The notes: generated by a model not told the origin, from the letters alone. A stretch of 64,000 bases of DNA from Tsukamurella sp. 1534 (GCF_000312385.1 NZ_HE997628.1:440288-504287); one strand, 5' to 3'. Counted from the first letter of the stretch, positions 30,132 to 41,055 are shown. Translations and numbers: made by a program.

Positions 30132-31612
30132 ACGCCGGCGGCGGTCCCGAAGATCCGCTGATACAGGTCCTCGCCGTGGCTGGTGGGGAGCGGCGCGCCC
30201 GGCAGCACCCGGAACGTGCGGTCGCCGGTGGCGAGCCGCTCCGCGCGGAGGAAGGCGTGGCGCGGATCGCCGGCCTCCGCGAGGCCTCGCGACAGCTCGT
30301 ACATGTGGGTCACGTAGATCACGGTGACGCCGGCGTCCCGCATCGTCTCGACGATCCGCCGCGCGAGCGCCGCCCCCTCGCGCTCGTTGGTCGAGGCGAG
30401 GGATTCGTTGCAGAGCAGCAACGCGCCGGGGCGGATCACGTCGGCGATCGCGCTCATCCTGATCAGTTCCTCCTCGAGGCGGCCCGCGGTGTCGCCGCCG
30501 CCCCTCTCCTCGCCCCCGAAGTGGGTGAGCACCTGGGGGTGGACGGGCCCGCGGTACTCACGGGCGGCCACGGGCATCCCGCAGCGCAGCATCAACTGCG
30601 CCACGCCCACGCTGCGGAGCAGCGTGGTCTTCCCGCCGTGGTTGGCGCCGGTGATCATCGTGACCGATGTGCCCTCGCCGTCGATGTCGTTCCCCACGAC
30701 GGGGTCTCGAGACTGCAGGGCGAGGACGGGGTGATACGCGCCGCGGCACACCAGGCCCCGCGACGACGGCTCCGGCAGGCACCAGGGCGCCCCGCGGGCG
30801 TCGAGGGCGGCTAGGAGGTTCATGACGCCCGTGTAGAAGCCCAACTCGTCGGCGATCGTGCGGAAGTAGCCGGCCACGTGTTCCGCCGCCTGCGCGACGG
30901 CGTCCGCGGCGGTGCGGATGCCGCGGCCCGCGAGCATCGTCAGGGCCTCCGCGGACGCGGGATCGCCGGTGTCCACGTCGATCCCGCCGTCCCTGGCGCG
31001 CAGCTTCCGCCACCCGGCGTGCTCGGGATGGCGGAGCACGTGGCCCGTTCCGTGCGCCCCGGGGCCGAGCCGCACACTGATCAGCTCGCCCTTGGCGAAC
31101 CGGAGCTCCTTGAGGTGGGTGCGCACCGACGTGAGATAGTCGTCGCCGAGTTCCTCTGCGACGCAGGAGAAGAACGCGTCGAAACCCTCGGAGGAGAACC
31201 TGCCGCGGGAGCGGTCGCACGCCGCACGCAGGTCGATGAAGGCCTCGAGGAACATGTCCAGGACGTCGAGGGACCGGTACAGCACCTTGTCCGGCGTCGC
31301 CCGGGTGAACAGACCGAAGTAGTTGTGGCGCTCGCGTTCCACGGCGCGGGACGCGATCGCGCGCAACTCGGCGACCCGGTCCGGATTGGCGAGGCAGTCC
31401 CGCAGTACCGCGTGCCGGTACCGGATGTCGTCGTCGGAGGCGACGTCGCCGAGCAGCATCGACTCCGCGACCCGGTACACCGTGTCGTCGCCGCCGGCCA
31501 TCACCGGAAGCAGCCGGTCCAGCCCCAGATTGCGCCGCAGCTCCTCGGAGCGGGCGGGTGCGGGCGGGTGTTCGCGCAGGTCCGCGTCGCGGTACAGCAG
31601 CCGGGTCCTCAC
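30128..31612 (-). CDS. MutS-like ATPase B (MutS domain V-type, non-canonical)
   Basis: A 494-aa protein with a MutS-type C-terminal ATPase. Walker A is GANHGGKT (322-329) and the Walker B region is LLLCNES (N402-E403), where canonical MutS has DE. A histidine replaces the usual Met/Leu of GPNMGGKS. The first 300 residues are helical and resemble MutS core/lever regions. No mismatch-recognition domain I and no Smr nuclease domain are visible. It is translated from GTG 31612, overlapping the stop of the upstream paralogue (GTGA). The pair probably works as a heterodimer. Its cellular task is unknown. Confidence 0.8.
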   Translation of the reverse strand: MRTRLLYRDADLREHPPAPARSEELRRNLGLDRLLPVMAGGDDTVYRVAESMLLGDVASDDDIRYRHAVLRDCLANPDRVAELRAIASRAVERERHNYFGLFTRATPDKVLYRSLDVLDMFLEAFIDLRAACDRSRGRFSSEGFDAFFSCVAEELGDDYLTSVRTHLKELRFAKGELISVRLGPGAHGTGHVLRHPEHAGWRKLRARDGGIDVDTGDPASAEALTMLAGRGIRTAADAVAQAAEHVAGYFRTIADELGFYTGVMNLLAALDARGAPWCLPEPSSRGLVCRGAYHPVLALQSRDPVVGNDIDGEGTSVTMITGANHGGKTTLLRSVGVAQLMLRCGMPVAAREYRGPVHPQVLTHFGGEERGGGDTAGRLEEELIRMSAIADVIRPGALLLCNESLASTNEREGAALARRIVETMRDAGVTVIYVTHMYELSRGLAEAGDPRHAFLRAERLATGDRTFRVLPGAPLPTSHGEDLYQRIFGTAAGV

Positions 31613-33138
31613 GATGCGATCCTCCGGCTCAGCGTGGCGGGATCGAGGCCGTGCCTGCGCGCGAGCGCGTCCGCGTGGGCGAGGCCGCGGGGCGGCCCGC
31701 GACGCACCCGGTAGGTGCGCTCGGACGGGTCGTCCGGCACGTCGGCGGTCATGCTCACCACGCCGGGGCCGATCGTCGCGATCTCGTCGACGAACGTGAC
31801 GTACACGCATCTCGATCCCGTCTCCAGCAACCGGCGGACGACCGCGGTGCCCAGCCGGATGCCGTCCTCGAGCGAGGTGGAGGAGAACGTCTCGTTCATC
31901 ACCACCACGCTCCGGTCCGTGGCCGTTGTGAGGATCCCGCGCATCCCCTCGATGTCCTCCTCGAGCCGTCCGAGCCGATCGTCGGCCGACTCGGGACGCT
32001 CGAACCGGGTGTACAGCGCGTCGAAGAGCCCGATCTCTGCGTCGGTGCCCGGGATCGGCAGGCCGAGCGCCGCGAGGTGGTGGACCTGCCCGAAGGCGCG
32101 GGCCAGTGCGGTCTTCCCTCCGTGGTTGGGCCCGGTGAGGACGAGCACGCGTTCGTCGTCGCCCAGCAGCAGGTCGTTGCCCACCACGCGTTCTCCCCGC
32201 CGGGCCAGGTCCATCGCCATCGCGACGTCGAACGTGTTCTGGACGTGGAGAATCGGCCGCTCGGCGATGGTGGGGAGTGTGAACGGCAGGCCGGCCGCCT
32301 CCATCGCGGCCACGAAGTCCAGGTAGGCAAGGTACCAGCGGATCTCCAGATCGACCTGCGCGGGCACCGGATCGCGGTCCTCGGCGTGCTCGGTGCGGAA
32401 CCGGGCGAGGGCGCGGAAGGCCTCCGGGAACAGCGCCGTGACGTGGTCGAGGATCGCGGCGTCGATGCCGTCGAGACCGGGGCGCACCGGCGGTTCCTCC
32501 GCGCGGCGGCCGCCCTCGTCCACCCGGAACCGGTCGAACACCGCGGCCACCTCGGCGCCGTAGTCCGGCTCGCCGTGGTAGCGGCCCACGCGGACGTCGG
32601 AGTTCTTGATGCGGACCGTGTACTCGACGCGGTCCAGCAGTTCGGCCGCCGCGGCCGCGTCGCCCTCCAGCGCCCGGTGCCCGGGCGACCCGGCCAGCCG
32701 GTCGAGGTGCTCGCGCAGGTCCCGCAGGGCGGTGGCGGGCGCAACGGTTTCGGCGAGGGCCGAACGGAGCCCGGCGATGGCGGCAAGGTAGCGCCGCGCC
32801 GCGTGCAGGGCCCACGCGTCGCTCTCGGGGCGGAGCGTGAGCCGTGCCGCGTTGGCCCGGGCCTCGCGCATCTCGGCCATCGTCGCGCAGAACCGCCGCA
32901 GCCGGCCCGTGAGCCGGGGGTCGCCGCGGAGTGCGCGGCAGAGGTCCTGCCGGTAGCGCGCGGCCGCCGGCGAGGACGCCGGTGCGTGGAAGAGCGGGAC
33001 GATCTCGGGATCCTCGCGGCTGACCGCTGCTACCAGCCGGTCGAGTCCGAGATCGGCGAAGGGGGCCGGAAACCGCCCCGCGCCGTCGGTGGGGACGGGG
33101 GAGGTGGACGGCTCGCCGAGGAGGGATGAGAAGCCCAT
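31609..33138 (-). CDS. MutS-like ATPase A (MutS domain V-type, non-canonical)
   Basis: A 509-aa paralogue of the downstream gene. Walker A GPNHGGKT is at 336-343, Walker B is VVVMNET with N415-E416 (DE in canonical MutS), and the following FSSTS matches the MutS N-3/ST motif position. The N-terminal 330 residues are helical and contain an [18 protein letters not shown] segment. Domain I with the Phe-X-Glu mismatch reader is absent. ATG 33138 starts the bicistronic unit. Mycobacteriales lack MutS1/MutL and use NucS for mismatch correction, so these are not the classic repair proteins. Confidence 0.8.
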   Translation of the reverse strand: MGFSSLLGEPSTSPVPTDGAGRFPAPFADLGLDRLVAAVSREDPEIVPLFHAPASSPAAARYRQDLCRALRGDPRLTGRLRRFCATMAEMREARANAARLTLRPESDAWALHAARRYLAAIAGLRSALAETVAPATALRDLREHLDRLAGSPGHRALEGDAAAAAELLDRVEYTVRIKNSDVRVGRYHGEPDYGAEVAAVFDRFRVDEGGRRAEEPPVRPGLDGIDAAILDHVTALFPEAFRALARFRTEHAEDRDPVPAQVDLEIRWYLAYLDFVAAMEAAGLPFTLPTIAERPILHVQNTFDVAMAMDLARRGERVVGNDLLLGDDERVLVLTGPNHGGKTALARAFGQVHHLAALGLPIPGTDAEIGLFDALYTRFERPESADDRLGRLEEDIEGMRGILTTATDRSVVVMNETFSSTSLEDGIRLGTAVVRRLLETGSRCVYVTFVDEIATIGPGVVSMTADVPDDPSERTYRVRRGPPRGLAHADALARRHGLDPATLSRRIAS

Positions 33139-33265
33139 CGCGCACCTCCGCTCTCGTCCGTGTCGCCACGGGCGGACCGGCGGGAGCGTCGGCGGCGCTC
33201 ACGAGGACCGCCGGGTTCTTCGACGGTACTGCCGCGGGGAACGGGCGGGCAACCGCCGGGCCGTG

Positions 33266-33517
33266 CTACACGCGGGAGTGCAGGGCGCGCGCCGCCCACC
33301 AGACCACGACGCCGGAGCCGGCGGCGGCGAGGATCGCGGGCGCGAAGGACGCGCCGCCCACGGCGCCGGTCAGCAGCACGCCGAGCACCAGGACGACGAG
33401 CGCGGCGACCAGGGCCTCGGCCTTGTACAGGGGCCAGCCGATGCCGAACACGTCGACGGTGCGCCGGTCCGCGGGGGAGCGGTCGGCGGAAGTCGAAGAT
33501 GAGGCCATCACGGTCAT
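33266..33517 (-). CDS. Small two-helix membrane protein
   Basis: A protein of about 83 aa with a hydrophilic head and two hydrophobic helices ([17 protein letters not shown], then a second helix ending [10 protein letters not shown]). ATG 33517 (MTVMASSS) is taken as the start, with other Met codons at 33529 and 33508. A small membrane protein divergent from aroC also occurs in relatives, but no function is known. The 127 nt between it and the MutS-like operon contains no feature I can name. Confidence 0.6.
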   Translation of the reverse strand: MTVMASSSTSADRSPADRRTVDVFGIGWPLYKAEALVAALVVLVLGVLLTGAVGGASFAPAILAAAGSGVVVWWAARALHSRV

Positions 33518-33585
33518 GGGGTTCACCATACCCGGCGACTGAAGTTTCGGCTACCCGAACTCACGGTCGGGAGGGTCGATCTGGG

Positions 33586-34803
33586 ATGATGAAACGCGTG
33601 TTGCGCTGGATCACCGCAGGAGAATCGCACGGCCCCGCCCTGGTGGCCCTCATCGAGGGCATGGTGGCGGGTGTCGAGGTCACGTCGTCGGACATCGCCG
33701 CCCAGTTGGCGCGGCGTCGCCTCGGCTACGGCCGCGGTGCCCGCATGAAGTTCGAGGCCGACAAGGTCACCATCCTCGGCGGCGTGCGGCACGGGCGCAC
33801 CCTCGCCGGACCGGTGGCCGTCGAGATCGGGAACACCGAGTGGCCGAAGTGGGAGCAGGTCATGTCGGCCGACCCCGTTGACCCCGCGGAGCTCGAGGGC
33901 GCGGCCCGCAACGCCCCGCTCACCCGCCCCCGGCCCGGCCACGCCGACTACGCGGGCATGCTCAAGTACGGCTTCGAGGACGCCCGCCCCGTCCTGGAGC
34001 GCGCCAGCGCCCGGGAGACGGCCGCCCGCGTGGCCTGCGGCACCGTCGCCCGCAACTTCCTCCGCCAGGCCTTCGGCGCCGAGGTGATCAGTCATGTCAT
34101 CTCCATCGGCGCGTCCGAGCCCTATTCGGGCCCGACCCCGTCGGGCGACGATCTCGCGCGGATCGACGAGTCCCCGGTCCGGGCCTTCGGGGAGGCCGCC
34201 GAGGAGTCGATGATCGCCGAGATCGAGGCCGCCAAGAAGGACGGCGACACGCTGGGCGGCGTGGTCGAGGTCGTGGTCACGGGGCTGCCCGTGGGCATCG
34301 GCTCCGTCACCTCCGGGGACAGCCGCCTCGATGCGCGCCTCGCGGGTGCGCTCATGGGTATCCAGGCGATCAAGGGCGTCGAGGTGGGCGACGGTTTCGA
34401 GACCGCGCGCCGCCGTGGCAGCCAGGCCCACGACGAGATGCTGCCCGATCGCGGCGGCGTGCTGCGATCGACGAACCGCGCGGGCGGCGTCGAGGGCGGC
34501 ATGACGAACGGCGAGGAGCTGCGGGTGCGCGTGGCGATGAAGCCGATCTCCACCGTGCCCCGCGCGCTCCGCACGATCGACATGCAGACCGGCACCGAGG
34601 CTGTCGCGATCCACCAGCGCAGCGACGTCTGCGCGGTGCCCGCGGCGGGCGTGGTCGCCGAGGCGATGGTGGCGCTCGTCGTCGCGCAGGCCGCGCTGGA
34701 GAAGTTCGGCGGCGACAGCCTGGCCGAGACGCGCAGCAACATCGAGCGGTACTCCGAGCAGGTGTCGGCGCGGTTGCAGCGGGTGACACCCGAGGCGATC
34801 TGA
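33586..34803 (+). CDS. aroC: Chorismate synthase
   Basis: Converts 5-enolpyruvylshikimate-3-phosphate to chorismate using reduced FMN, the last step of the shikimate pathway. Family signatures are complete: [14 protein letters not shown], the RPGHADYAG segment, [12 protein letters not shown], and AHDEM followed by STNRAGG. GGGAGGG lies about 10 nt before ATG 33586, giving 405 aa. ATG 33589 and GTG 33598 (where mycobacterial homologues align) are alternatives. It heads aroC-aroK-aroB and joins aroK by TGATG overlap. Confidence 0.96.
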   Translation: MMKRVLRWITAGESHGPALVALIEGMVAGVEVTSSDIAAQLARRRLGYGRGARMKFEADKVTILGGVRHGRTLAGPVAVEIGNTEWPKWEQVMSADPVDPAELEGAARNAPLTRPRPGHADYAGMLKYGFEDARPVLERASARETAARVACGTVARNFLRQAFGAEVISHVISIGASEPYSGPTPSGDDLARIDESPVRAFGEAAEESMIAEIEAAKKDGDTLGGVVEVVVTGLPVGIGSVTSGDSRLDARLAGALMGIQAIKGVEVGDGFETARRRGSQAHDEMLPDRGGVLRSTNRAGGVEGGMTNGEELRVRVAMKPISTVPRALRTIDMQTGTEAVAIHQRSDVCAVPAAGVVAEAMVALVVAQAALEKFGGDSLAETRSNIERYSEQVSARLQRVTPEAI

Positions 34804-35417
34804 TGACGCCCCGGCCCGCGGAGGTGGCGGCGCAGGGGCCGGCCGCCATCTTGATCGGGCCGCCGGGTGCGGGCAAGACCACCATCGGTCGTCGGCTCGC
34901 GAAGGCGCTGCGGGTGGAGTTCCTCGACGTCGACGAGGAGATCGAGCGCCGCGAGGCGCGCTCGATCCCGGAGATCTTCGCCGGGGACGGCGAGCCCGCG
35001 TTCCGCGCGATCGAGGAGCGGGTGATCGAGGACGTGGTCACGCACCACGCCGGCATCGTCTCCCTGGGCGGCGGCGCGGTGCTGTCCGAGTCGACGCGCT
35101 CGCTGCTGCGCCGGTACCAGGTCGTGTACCTGGAACTCACCGAGGACGAGGGCATCCGGCGCACCGTCGGTTCGTCGCGCCCGCTCCTCAAGGGCGACGA
35201 TCCCGAGGCGGCGTACCGGGCCCTGATGGCCCGCCGCACCCCGATCTATCGTGAACTCGCGACGATCCGCGTCTCCACCGTGGGACGCGCACCGTCGTCC
35301 GTGGTCCGTCAGGTGCAGCGGCGCCTGAAGGACACCGCCCCGGGCCGGGAGCGGCGCGGCCCCTGGCCGAAGCTGCCCGCCGTCCTCCGCAATTCCGCCA
35401 AGAACCGATCGGAGTAG
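34803..35417 (+). CDS. aroK: Shikimate kinase
   Basis: Phosphorylates shikimate with ATP. The P-loop GPPGAGKT is at 19-26, shikimate-binding DVDEEIERR follows, and GGGAVL and the LID arginine region SSRPLL are present. The length of 204 aa is about 30 longer than the minimal enzyme because of a basic Pro/Arg C-terminal tail. ATG 34803 overlaps the aroC stop (TGATG), and aroB starts 3 nt downstream, so the three are one operon. Confidence 0.95.
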   Translation: MTPRPAEVAAQGPAAILIGPPGAGKTTIGRRLAKALRVEFLDVDEEIERREARSIPEIFAGDGEPAFRAIEERVIEDVVTHHAGIVSLGGGAVLSESTRSLLRRYQVVYLELTEDEGIRRTVGSSRPLLKGDDPEAAYRALMARRTPIYRELATIRVSTVGRAPSSVVRQVQRRLKDTAPGRERRGPWPKLPAVLRNSAKNRSE

Positions 35418-36551
<1,134 letters not shown>

Positions 36552-36563
36552 GCCTCGCCCGGA

Positions 36564-36569
36564 TAGGGT
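36564..36569 (+). promoter_or_regulatory. -10 element placing a leaderless start for the LuxR-family gene
   Basis: TAGGGT ends 7 nt before GTG 36577. No Shine-Dalgarno sequence and no convincing -35 are visible. The gap from aroB is only 25 nt. Confidence 0.4.
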
Positions 36570-36576
36570 TGTTCCC

Positions 36577-39321
36577 GTGTCGCTGATCGGCCGGGACGAC
36601 GAGCGCGCGCGGATCGAAGGTCTCCTCGCCGATGCGCGCGCCGAACACGGTGGTGCCCTCGTGCTGCGCGGCGAGCCCGGAATAGGCAAGTCCGCGTTGC
36701 TCGATCACGCCGCCGCGGTCGCGGCCCGGGACGGCATGCGGGTGATCCGTGCGGCGGGAGTCGAATCCGATTCGGACTTGCTCTACGGCGGCCTGCATCA
36801 GTTGCTGCTCCCGCACGTGGGTCGCCTGGACTCGATTCCGGGCCCGCAGGCGGCGGCCCTGCGCGGCGCCTTCGGCATGGCCGAGGGCGGCGCGGCGAAC
36901 CGGTTCCTGATCGCCGCGTGCACGCTGGCGCTGCTGGCGGACCTGGCCGAGGACGCGCCGCTGCTATGCGTCGTGGACGATCTGCAGTGGGTGGACCGCG
37001 GTTCGGTGGAGGCGCTCCTGTTCGCGGCGCGCCGGTTCGGCGACGACCCCATCGCCGTGCTCTTCGCAGTGCGGGAGACGTCGATGCCGTTCGAGACACC
37101 GGGCCTCGACACCGTGCCGGTGGCGCCGCTCGGCGCGCGGGACGCGGCGCGGGTGCTCGCGCTGCACGCCCCGGGGATCGACGCGGGACTCCGAGCCCGG
37201 GTGCTGCACGAGTCGGCGGGAAATCCGTTGGCACTCAAAGAACTCGGATCGCTGTCGGCGGAGTCGGACGATCCCTCGCATGCCGATCCGGTGGGGCCGG
37301 TGGGTACCCTGCCCGTCCCGCTGCGGGTGCAGGAGGTGTTCCGCAGGCAGATCGCGGCCCTGCCCGAACCCGCGCGCCGCGCGCTGCTCGTGGCCGCCGC
37401 GGATTCGGCGGCGCCGCTGTCCCTGATACTGCGGGTCATGGCGGACCTGGGCGGCACCGTGGCGGACCTGGCGCCCGCGGAGAGCGCGGGCCTGGTGCAC
37501 GTCGGCGACCGCATCGACTTCCGGCACCCCCTCGTGCGGGCCGCCGCGTACCGGGGCGAACCGCTGCCGCACCGCCTCGACGTGCACCGCGCCTACGCCC
37601 GGGTGGGCGCCGCCGGCACCGACCGCCGGGTGTGGCACCTCGTCGCCGCGACGCCGACTCCGGACGAGTCCGTCGCCGCCGAGCTCGACGCCGTCGCGGA
37701 GCGCGCGCGGCACCGCGGCGGAGCGATGGCCGTCTCGGTCGCGTACGAGAGGGCGGCTCGGCTCAGCGAGGAGACGGAGCCCAGGGCCGCACGGATCGCC
37801 CGCGCCGCGCAGGCGGCGTTCGACGCGGGCCGGCCGGATCGGGCCCAGCGCCTCGCGGCCGAGGCCCTCTCCCTCAGCGCGGATCCCGGGATCCGCGCCG
37901 ATGCGATCTACGCGCGCGGCGCGGTGGCGTACGAACGGGTCTCCCCGCGCGCCGACGCCGAGCTCACCGTCGAGGTGGCGGAGTCCGTGTTGCGCAGCGA
38001 TCCCGACCGGGCCGCGCTGGCGCTGTACGAGGCGGCGCACGCAGCCCGGCACGGCGCGGCGCGGGACCTGTTCGGCCGGGCGGGGGCGTTGCTCCGGGAG
38101 TTCGGCCCGCCGGCCCCGTGGGCGGAGGTGGTCCGCGCACTCATCGGGTGGGACGACATGTTCGAGGGCCGCCCCGGAGTCGCGGTCGGGCCGGTGCGCG
38201 CGATCCAGGGGTCGGCCCGCGGCGGCGACGCCGAGCTGACGCACGCCATCACGGCCGGGATCGGCGGCCTCCTCATCGCCGACGAGGACGACGTCGTCGG
38301 CACGGTGGGGGAGATGCTGGTCGGGGTGCGGGAGGAGGGCGCGCTCGGATGGATCCCGTACTGCCTCAACGTGCTCGCGGTGGCCAGGCTGTTGCGCGGT
38401 GAGTTCGCGGACGCCCGCGCGTGCGTCGCCGAGGGCGTGGCCGTCAGCGAGGAGTTCGGTAACCGCACCGAGAGTCTGGCCCTCCGGTCGATCGAGGTGT
38501 GGTTGCTCGCCGTCGCGGGCGACGAGGACCGGTGCCGGGAACTCGCGGAGAGAGTGCTCCCCGACGCGCGGGACCGGCACCGCGTCAACGCCGACATCGG
38601 GGCGTGGGGGCTCGGGATGCTCGACCTCGCCGCAGGGCGGTACGACGACGCCCTCGCGGCCCTCGAGGCGGTGTGCACCGGTCCGGCCGGCCGCGACGTC
38701 GTGATGCGCGCGGTGCCCGATCTGGTCGAGGCCGCGGCGCGAAGCAGTGCGCAGCAACGGGTATCGGGCCTCGCGGCCGAGTTCGAGACGTGGGCGGACG
38801 CGGTCTGCCGCCCCGTCGCGCGGGGGCTCGCCCTCCGCTGTCGCGCACTGCTCGCCGGCGACGACGCGGCGGGCGCCGGCGCCGCGGAGGCGGCCTACGG
38901 CGAGGCGCTCCGCCTGCACGAGCGGGCGGCCGGTCGCTACGATCTCGCCCGTACCCGGCTGGTGTACGGGCAGTGGCTGCGCCGCCGGCGCCGCCGCACC
39001 GAGGCGACCGCGCTGCTCGGCGCCGCGCTCGCGGGGTTCGAGGACCTCGGCGCCGCACTCTGGGCCGAACGGGCCCGCGGTGAGCTGGCGGCCCTCGGCG
39101 GATCCGGTGCCGAACGGCGGCCGGTGGGGCCGCTCAACCTGCTCACCCCGCAGGAGCTGCAGGTGGTGCGCCTGGCCGCGGCCGGCCGCACCAACAAGGA
39201 GATCGCCGCCCAGCTCTACCTCAGCCCCCGCACCGTGGGGTACCACCTCTACAACGCGTACCCCAAGCTGGGCGTCGCCGGGCGATCCGAGCTCGCCACG
39301 GTCGTCGCGGGAGCCGAGTAG
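36577..39321 (+). CDS. Large ATP-binding LuxR-family (LAL) regulator
   Basis: A 914-aa transcription regulator of the LAL/STAND type. The N-terminal AAA-like ATPase has Walker A GEPGIGKS (32-39) and Walker B LLCVVDDLQWVD (about 127-138). A long Ala/Arg-rich helical repeat region (about 390-840) resembles TPR modules. A C-terminal LuxR helix-turn-helix (LTPQELQVVRLAAAGRTNKE, about 850-905) binds DNA. The inducer and targets are unknown. The neighbouring YCII and cupin genes are possible targets. It has no signal peptide or membrane segment. Confidence 0.9.
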   Translation: MSLIGRDDERARIEGLLADARAEHGGALVLRGEPGIGKSALLDHAAAVAARDGMRVIRAAGVESDSDLLYGGLHQLLLPHVGRLDSIPGPQAAALRGAFGMAEGGAANRFLIAACTLALLADLAEDAPLLCVVDDLQWVDRGSVEALLFAARRFGDDPIAVLFAVRETSMPFETPGLDTVPVAPLGARDAARVLALHAPGIDAGLRARVLHESAGNPLALKELGSLSAESDDPSHADPVGPVGTLPVPLRVQEVFRRQIAALPEPARRALLVAAADSAAPLSLILRVMADLGGTVADLAPAESAGLVHVGDRIDFRHPLVRAAAYRGEPLPHRLDVHRAYARVGAAGTDRRVWHLVAATPTPDESVAAELDAVAERARHRGGAMAVSVAYERAARLSEETEPRAARIARAAQAAFDAGRPDRAQRLAAEALSLSADPGIRADAIYARGAVAYERVSPRADAELTVEVAESVLRSDPDRAALALYEAAHAARHGAARDLFGRAGALLREFGPPAPWAEVVRALIGWDDMFEGRPGVAVGPVRAIQGSARGGDAELTHAITAGIGGLLIADEDDVVGTVGEMLVGVREEGALGWIPYCLNVLAVARLLRGEFADARACVAEGVAVSEEFGNRTESLALRSIEVWLLAVAGDEDRCRELAERVLPDARDRHRVNADIGAWGLGMLDLAAGRYDDALAALEAVCTGPAGRDVVMRAVPDLVEAAARSSAQQRVSGLAAEFETWADAVCRPVARGLALRCRALLAGDDAAGAGAAEAAYGEALRLHERAAGRYDLARTRLVYGQWLRRRRRRTEATALLGAALAGFEDLGAALWAERARGELAALGGSGAERRPVGPLNLLTPQELQVVRLAAAGRTNKEIAAQLYLSPRTVGYHLYNAYPKLGVAGRSELATVVAGAE

Positions 39322-39462
39322 CAGGGCGCTCTCGGCGCGGGTGACCCCGGACGCCACCGATCCGGAACCAGGTAACGATGACGGATGCGCCCCGGTCGCG
39401 CCCTCCGTAGCGTTCTGATCAGGGCGAACGTCCCCACCAGGAGCACGAACCAAGGAGCCGTC

Positions 39463-39828
39463 ATGACGCAGTACTTCCTCAGCCTTCCTCACGATTCCGC
39501 CGAGGAGATCAGCATGGAGGACATCGATCCCGCGGAGCTGGAGGCTCTCATGGCCGATGTCGAGGCCTTCAACACCGAACTGCAGTCCACCGGCTCGTTC
39601 GTGTTCGCGGGCGGCCTGCAGCCGCCGTCGACCGCGACCACGGTGGACGCCTCGGGGGACACCCCGGAGTTCACGCCCGGGCCGTTCGTCAAGGCGTCCG
39701 AGTACCTCGGCGGGTTCTGGGTGATCGAGGCCGACAACGACGACGACGCGATCGAATGGACTCGGAAGGCGTCGCGCGCGCTGCGCAGCCGCGTCGAGGT
39801 CCGCGCGCTGCAGGAGGCGCCCGCCTGA
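39463..39828 (+). CDS. YCII/DGPF-domain protein
   Basis: A 121-aa single-domain protein of the YCII (DGPF) fold, typically a small ferredoxin-like dimer of unknown catalytic role. The FTPGPFVKASEYLGGFWVIE stretch corresponds to the family's DGPF-containing signature. ATG 39463 has AAGGAG 7 nt upstream. The open frame extends upstream without family sequence. It follows the LAL regulator after a 141-nt gap and precedes a cupin gene. Confidence 0.85.
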   Translation: MTQYFLSLPHDSAEEISMEDIDPAELEALMADVEAFNTELQSTGSFVFAGGLQPPSTATTVDASGDTPEFTPGPFVKASEYLGGFWVIEADNDDDAIEWTRKASRALRSRVEVRALQEAPA

Positions 39829-39856
39829 TCCGGCGGGACGCCGCGGGGGAGCAGTC

Positions 39857-40285
39857 ATGCCGGGTAGCGTTCTCAGGCTGAGTGATTCGCAGTCGGTCGA
39901 GATACGTGCGTGCACCGCCGAGGCCCTGGAGCTGTGTTCGGCGTGGGCGCCGTCGGGAAGCCCGCCGCCGCGGCACTGGCACCCGCGACAGAGCGAGCGG
40001 TTCCGGGTGACCGGTGGCGAACTGACCGTCGAGCTCGACGGTGCGCGGCGCGTCCTCACCGAGGGCGAGGAGATCGACGTGCCCGCGTGCACCGTTCACC
40101 GGATGTGGAACGCGGGCGCGGTGCCCGCCACCGCCGCCTGGACCGTGCGCCCGCCGCTGCGAACCACGGAGATGTTCCGCGCCGTTGACGCCGGGCTCGG
40201 CCCGCTCCGCGCGGTCCTTCTCCTCGCCCGCTTCCGCGCCGAGTACCGGATCGGACCGGTTCCGCGCCGCCGCCGAACCCGCTAG
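39857..40285 (+). CDS. Cupin-domain protein
   Basis: A 142-aa single cupin barrel. The first metal-binding motif is recognisable as PRHWHPRQSERFRVTGGEL (two His and a downstream Glu). The second motif carries HRMWN, with one His. A metal site is therefore plausible, but the reaction is unknown. GGGGGAG lies about 8 nt before the ATG. The stop overlaps the stop of the convergent tetR gene by two bases. Confidence 0.8.
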   Translation: MPGSVLRLSDSQSVEIRACTAEALELCSAWAPSGSPPPRHWHPRQSERFRVTGGELTVELDGARRVLTEGEEIDVPACTVHRMWNAGAVPATAAWTVRPPLRTTEMFRAVDAGLGPLRAVLLLARFRAEYRIGPVPRRRRTR

Positions 40286-40947
40286 AGCCCCAACAGGTCC
40301 GCGGTGCGGTCCAGGGTGTAGGCGAACAGCTCGTCGGCGGGCTCGAGGGTGTTCGCGAACTGCCCGAACAGCTCGAAGGTCACGGCGCCGAACACCTGCG
40401 TCCACGCCAGCACTCCCAGTGCGAGCTGGGCGTGGCCGGCCTCGGGCGCCACCGCCTCGGCGACCGCGCGCAGTTGGTCGTCGAGGACGCCGGAGGGTGC
40501 GGGCGCGCCCCCGTCCCCGGCGGCGGCGATGCGGGCGAAGGTCCCCGATATCCGGATCGCGGCCGCGGTGGTCTCCGGTGGCGCGTGGTAGCCGGGAACG
40601 GGGGAGCCGTAGAGAAGCGTGTACTCGTGCGGGTGCGTGCGGGCCCAGTCGCGGACGGCGTGGCCGACCGCGATCCACCTCTCGCGCGGGGCCGCGCCCG
40701 AGGCGTCCGCGCCCTCGACCGCGTCGCCGAGTGCGGTGTACGCCTCGGTGATGAGCGCGGTCAGCAAGGCGTCCCGGCTGGGGAAGTAGCGGTAGACGGC
40801 GGACGACGCCATCCCCAGGTCGCGGGCGACGGCGCGAAGGGACAGTGCCGCGGCGCCCACGTCGCGAAGCTGTGTGCGGGCGCTCGCGGTGATCTCCGCG
40901 GTGATCTCGGCGCGGGCGCGTTCGCGGGCGGACTGCGAGGCGTTCAT
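40282..40947 (-). CDS. TetR family transcriptional regulator
   Basis: A 221-aa regulator with a clear helix-turn-helix (LSLRAVARDLGMASSAVYRYFPSRDALLTALI) and the C-terminal WHG-type domain common in TetR proteins. ATG 40947 starts just before the domain, and the open frame upstream is shadow. It diverges from a deazaflavin-dependent reductase gene. Two matching palindromic repeats lie in the 108-nt gap, so it very probably controls that gene and itself. Confidence 0.88.
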   Translation of the reverse strand: MNASQSARERARAEITAEITASARTQLRDVGAAALSLRAVARDLGMASSAVYRYFPSRDALLTALITEAYTALGDAVEGADASGAAPRERWIAVGHAVRDWARTHPHEYTLLYGSPVPGYHAPPETTAAAIRISGTFARIAAAGDGGAPAPSGVLDDQLRAVAEAVAPEAGHAQLALGVLAWTQVFGAVTFELFGQFANTLEPADELFAYTLDRTADLLGL

Positions 40948-40970
40948 GCCATCGAGTATGGCACCGATCC

Positions 40971-40998
40971 GAAACGAGAGCGCTGCTCTTGACAATGG
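40971..40998. promoter_or_regulatory. TetR operator copy 1
   Basis: The repeat GAAACGAGAGCGCTGCTC followed by TTGACAATGG contains the near-palindrome AGAGCGCTGCTCT (40977-40989, one mismatched pair). The same unit recurs 53 bp downstream. It overlaps TTGACA (40989-40994), a possible -35 for the rightward gene. Confidence 0.6.
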
Positions 40999-41023
40999 CC
41001 GTCGATCGGCGGAGCATGGATTC

Positions 41024-41048
41024 GAAACGAGAGCACTGCTCACAATGG
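41024..41048. promoter_or_regulatory. TetR operator copy 2
   Basis: GAAACGAGAGCACTGCTC followed by ACAATGG repeats copy 1 almost exactly. Its core GAGCACTGCTC (41031-41041) is a perfect palindrome around one base. It lies immediately before the ribosome-binding GGAGG of the reductase gene. Centre-to-centre spacing from copy 1 is about five helical turns, so both sites face the same side of the DNA. Confidence 0.6.
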
Positions 41049-41055
41049 AGGAATC

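Noticed and set aside
30128-33202. A single 1024-residue fused MutS-like protein on the minus strand
   Set aside because: The long frame joins the true second gene to shadow sequence of the first. The proper reading is two genes of 509 and 494 aa with a GTGA overlap.
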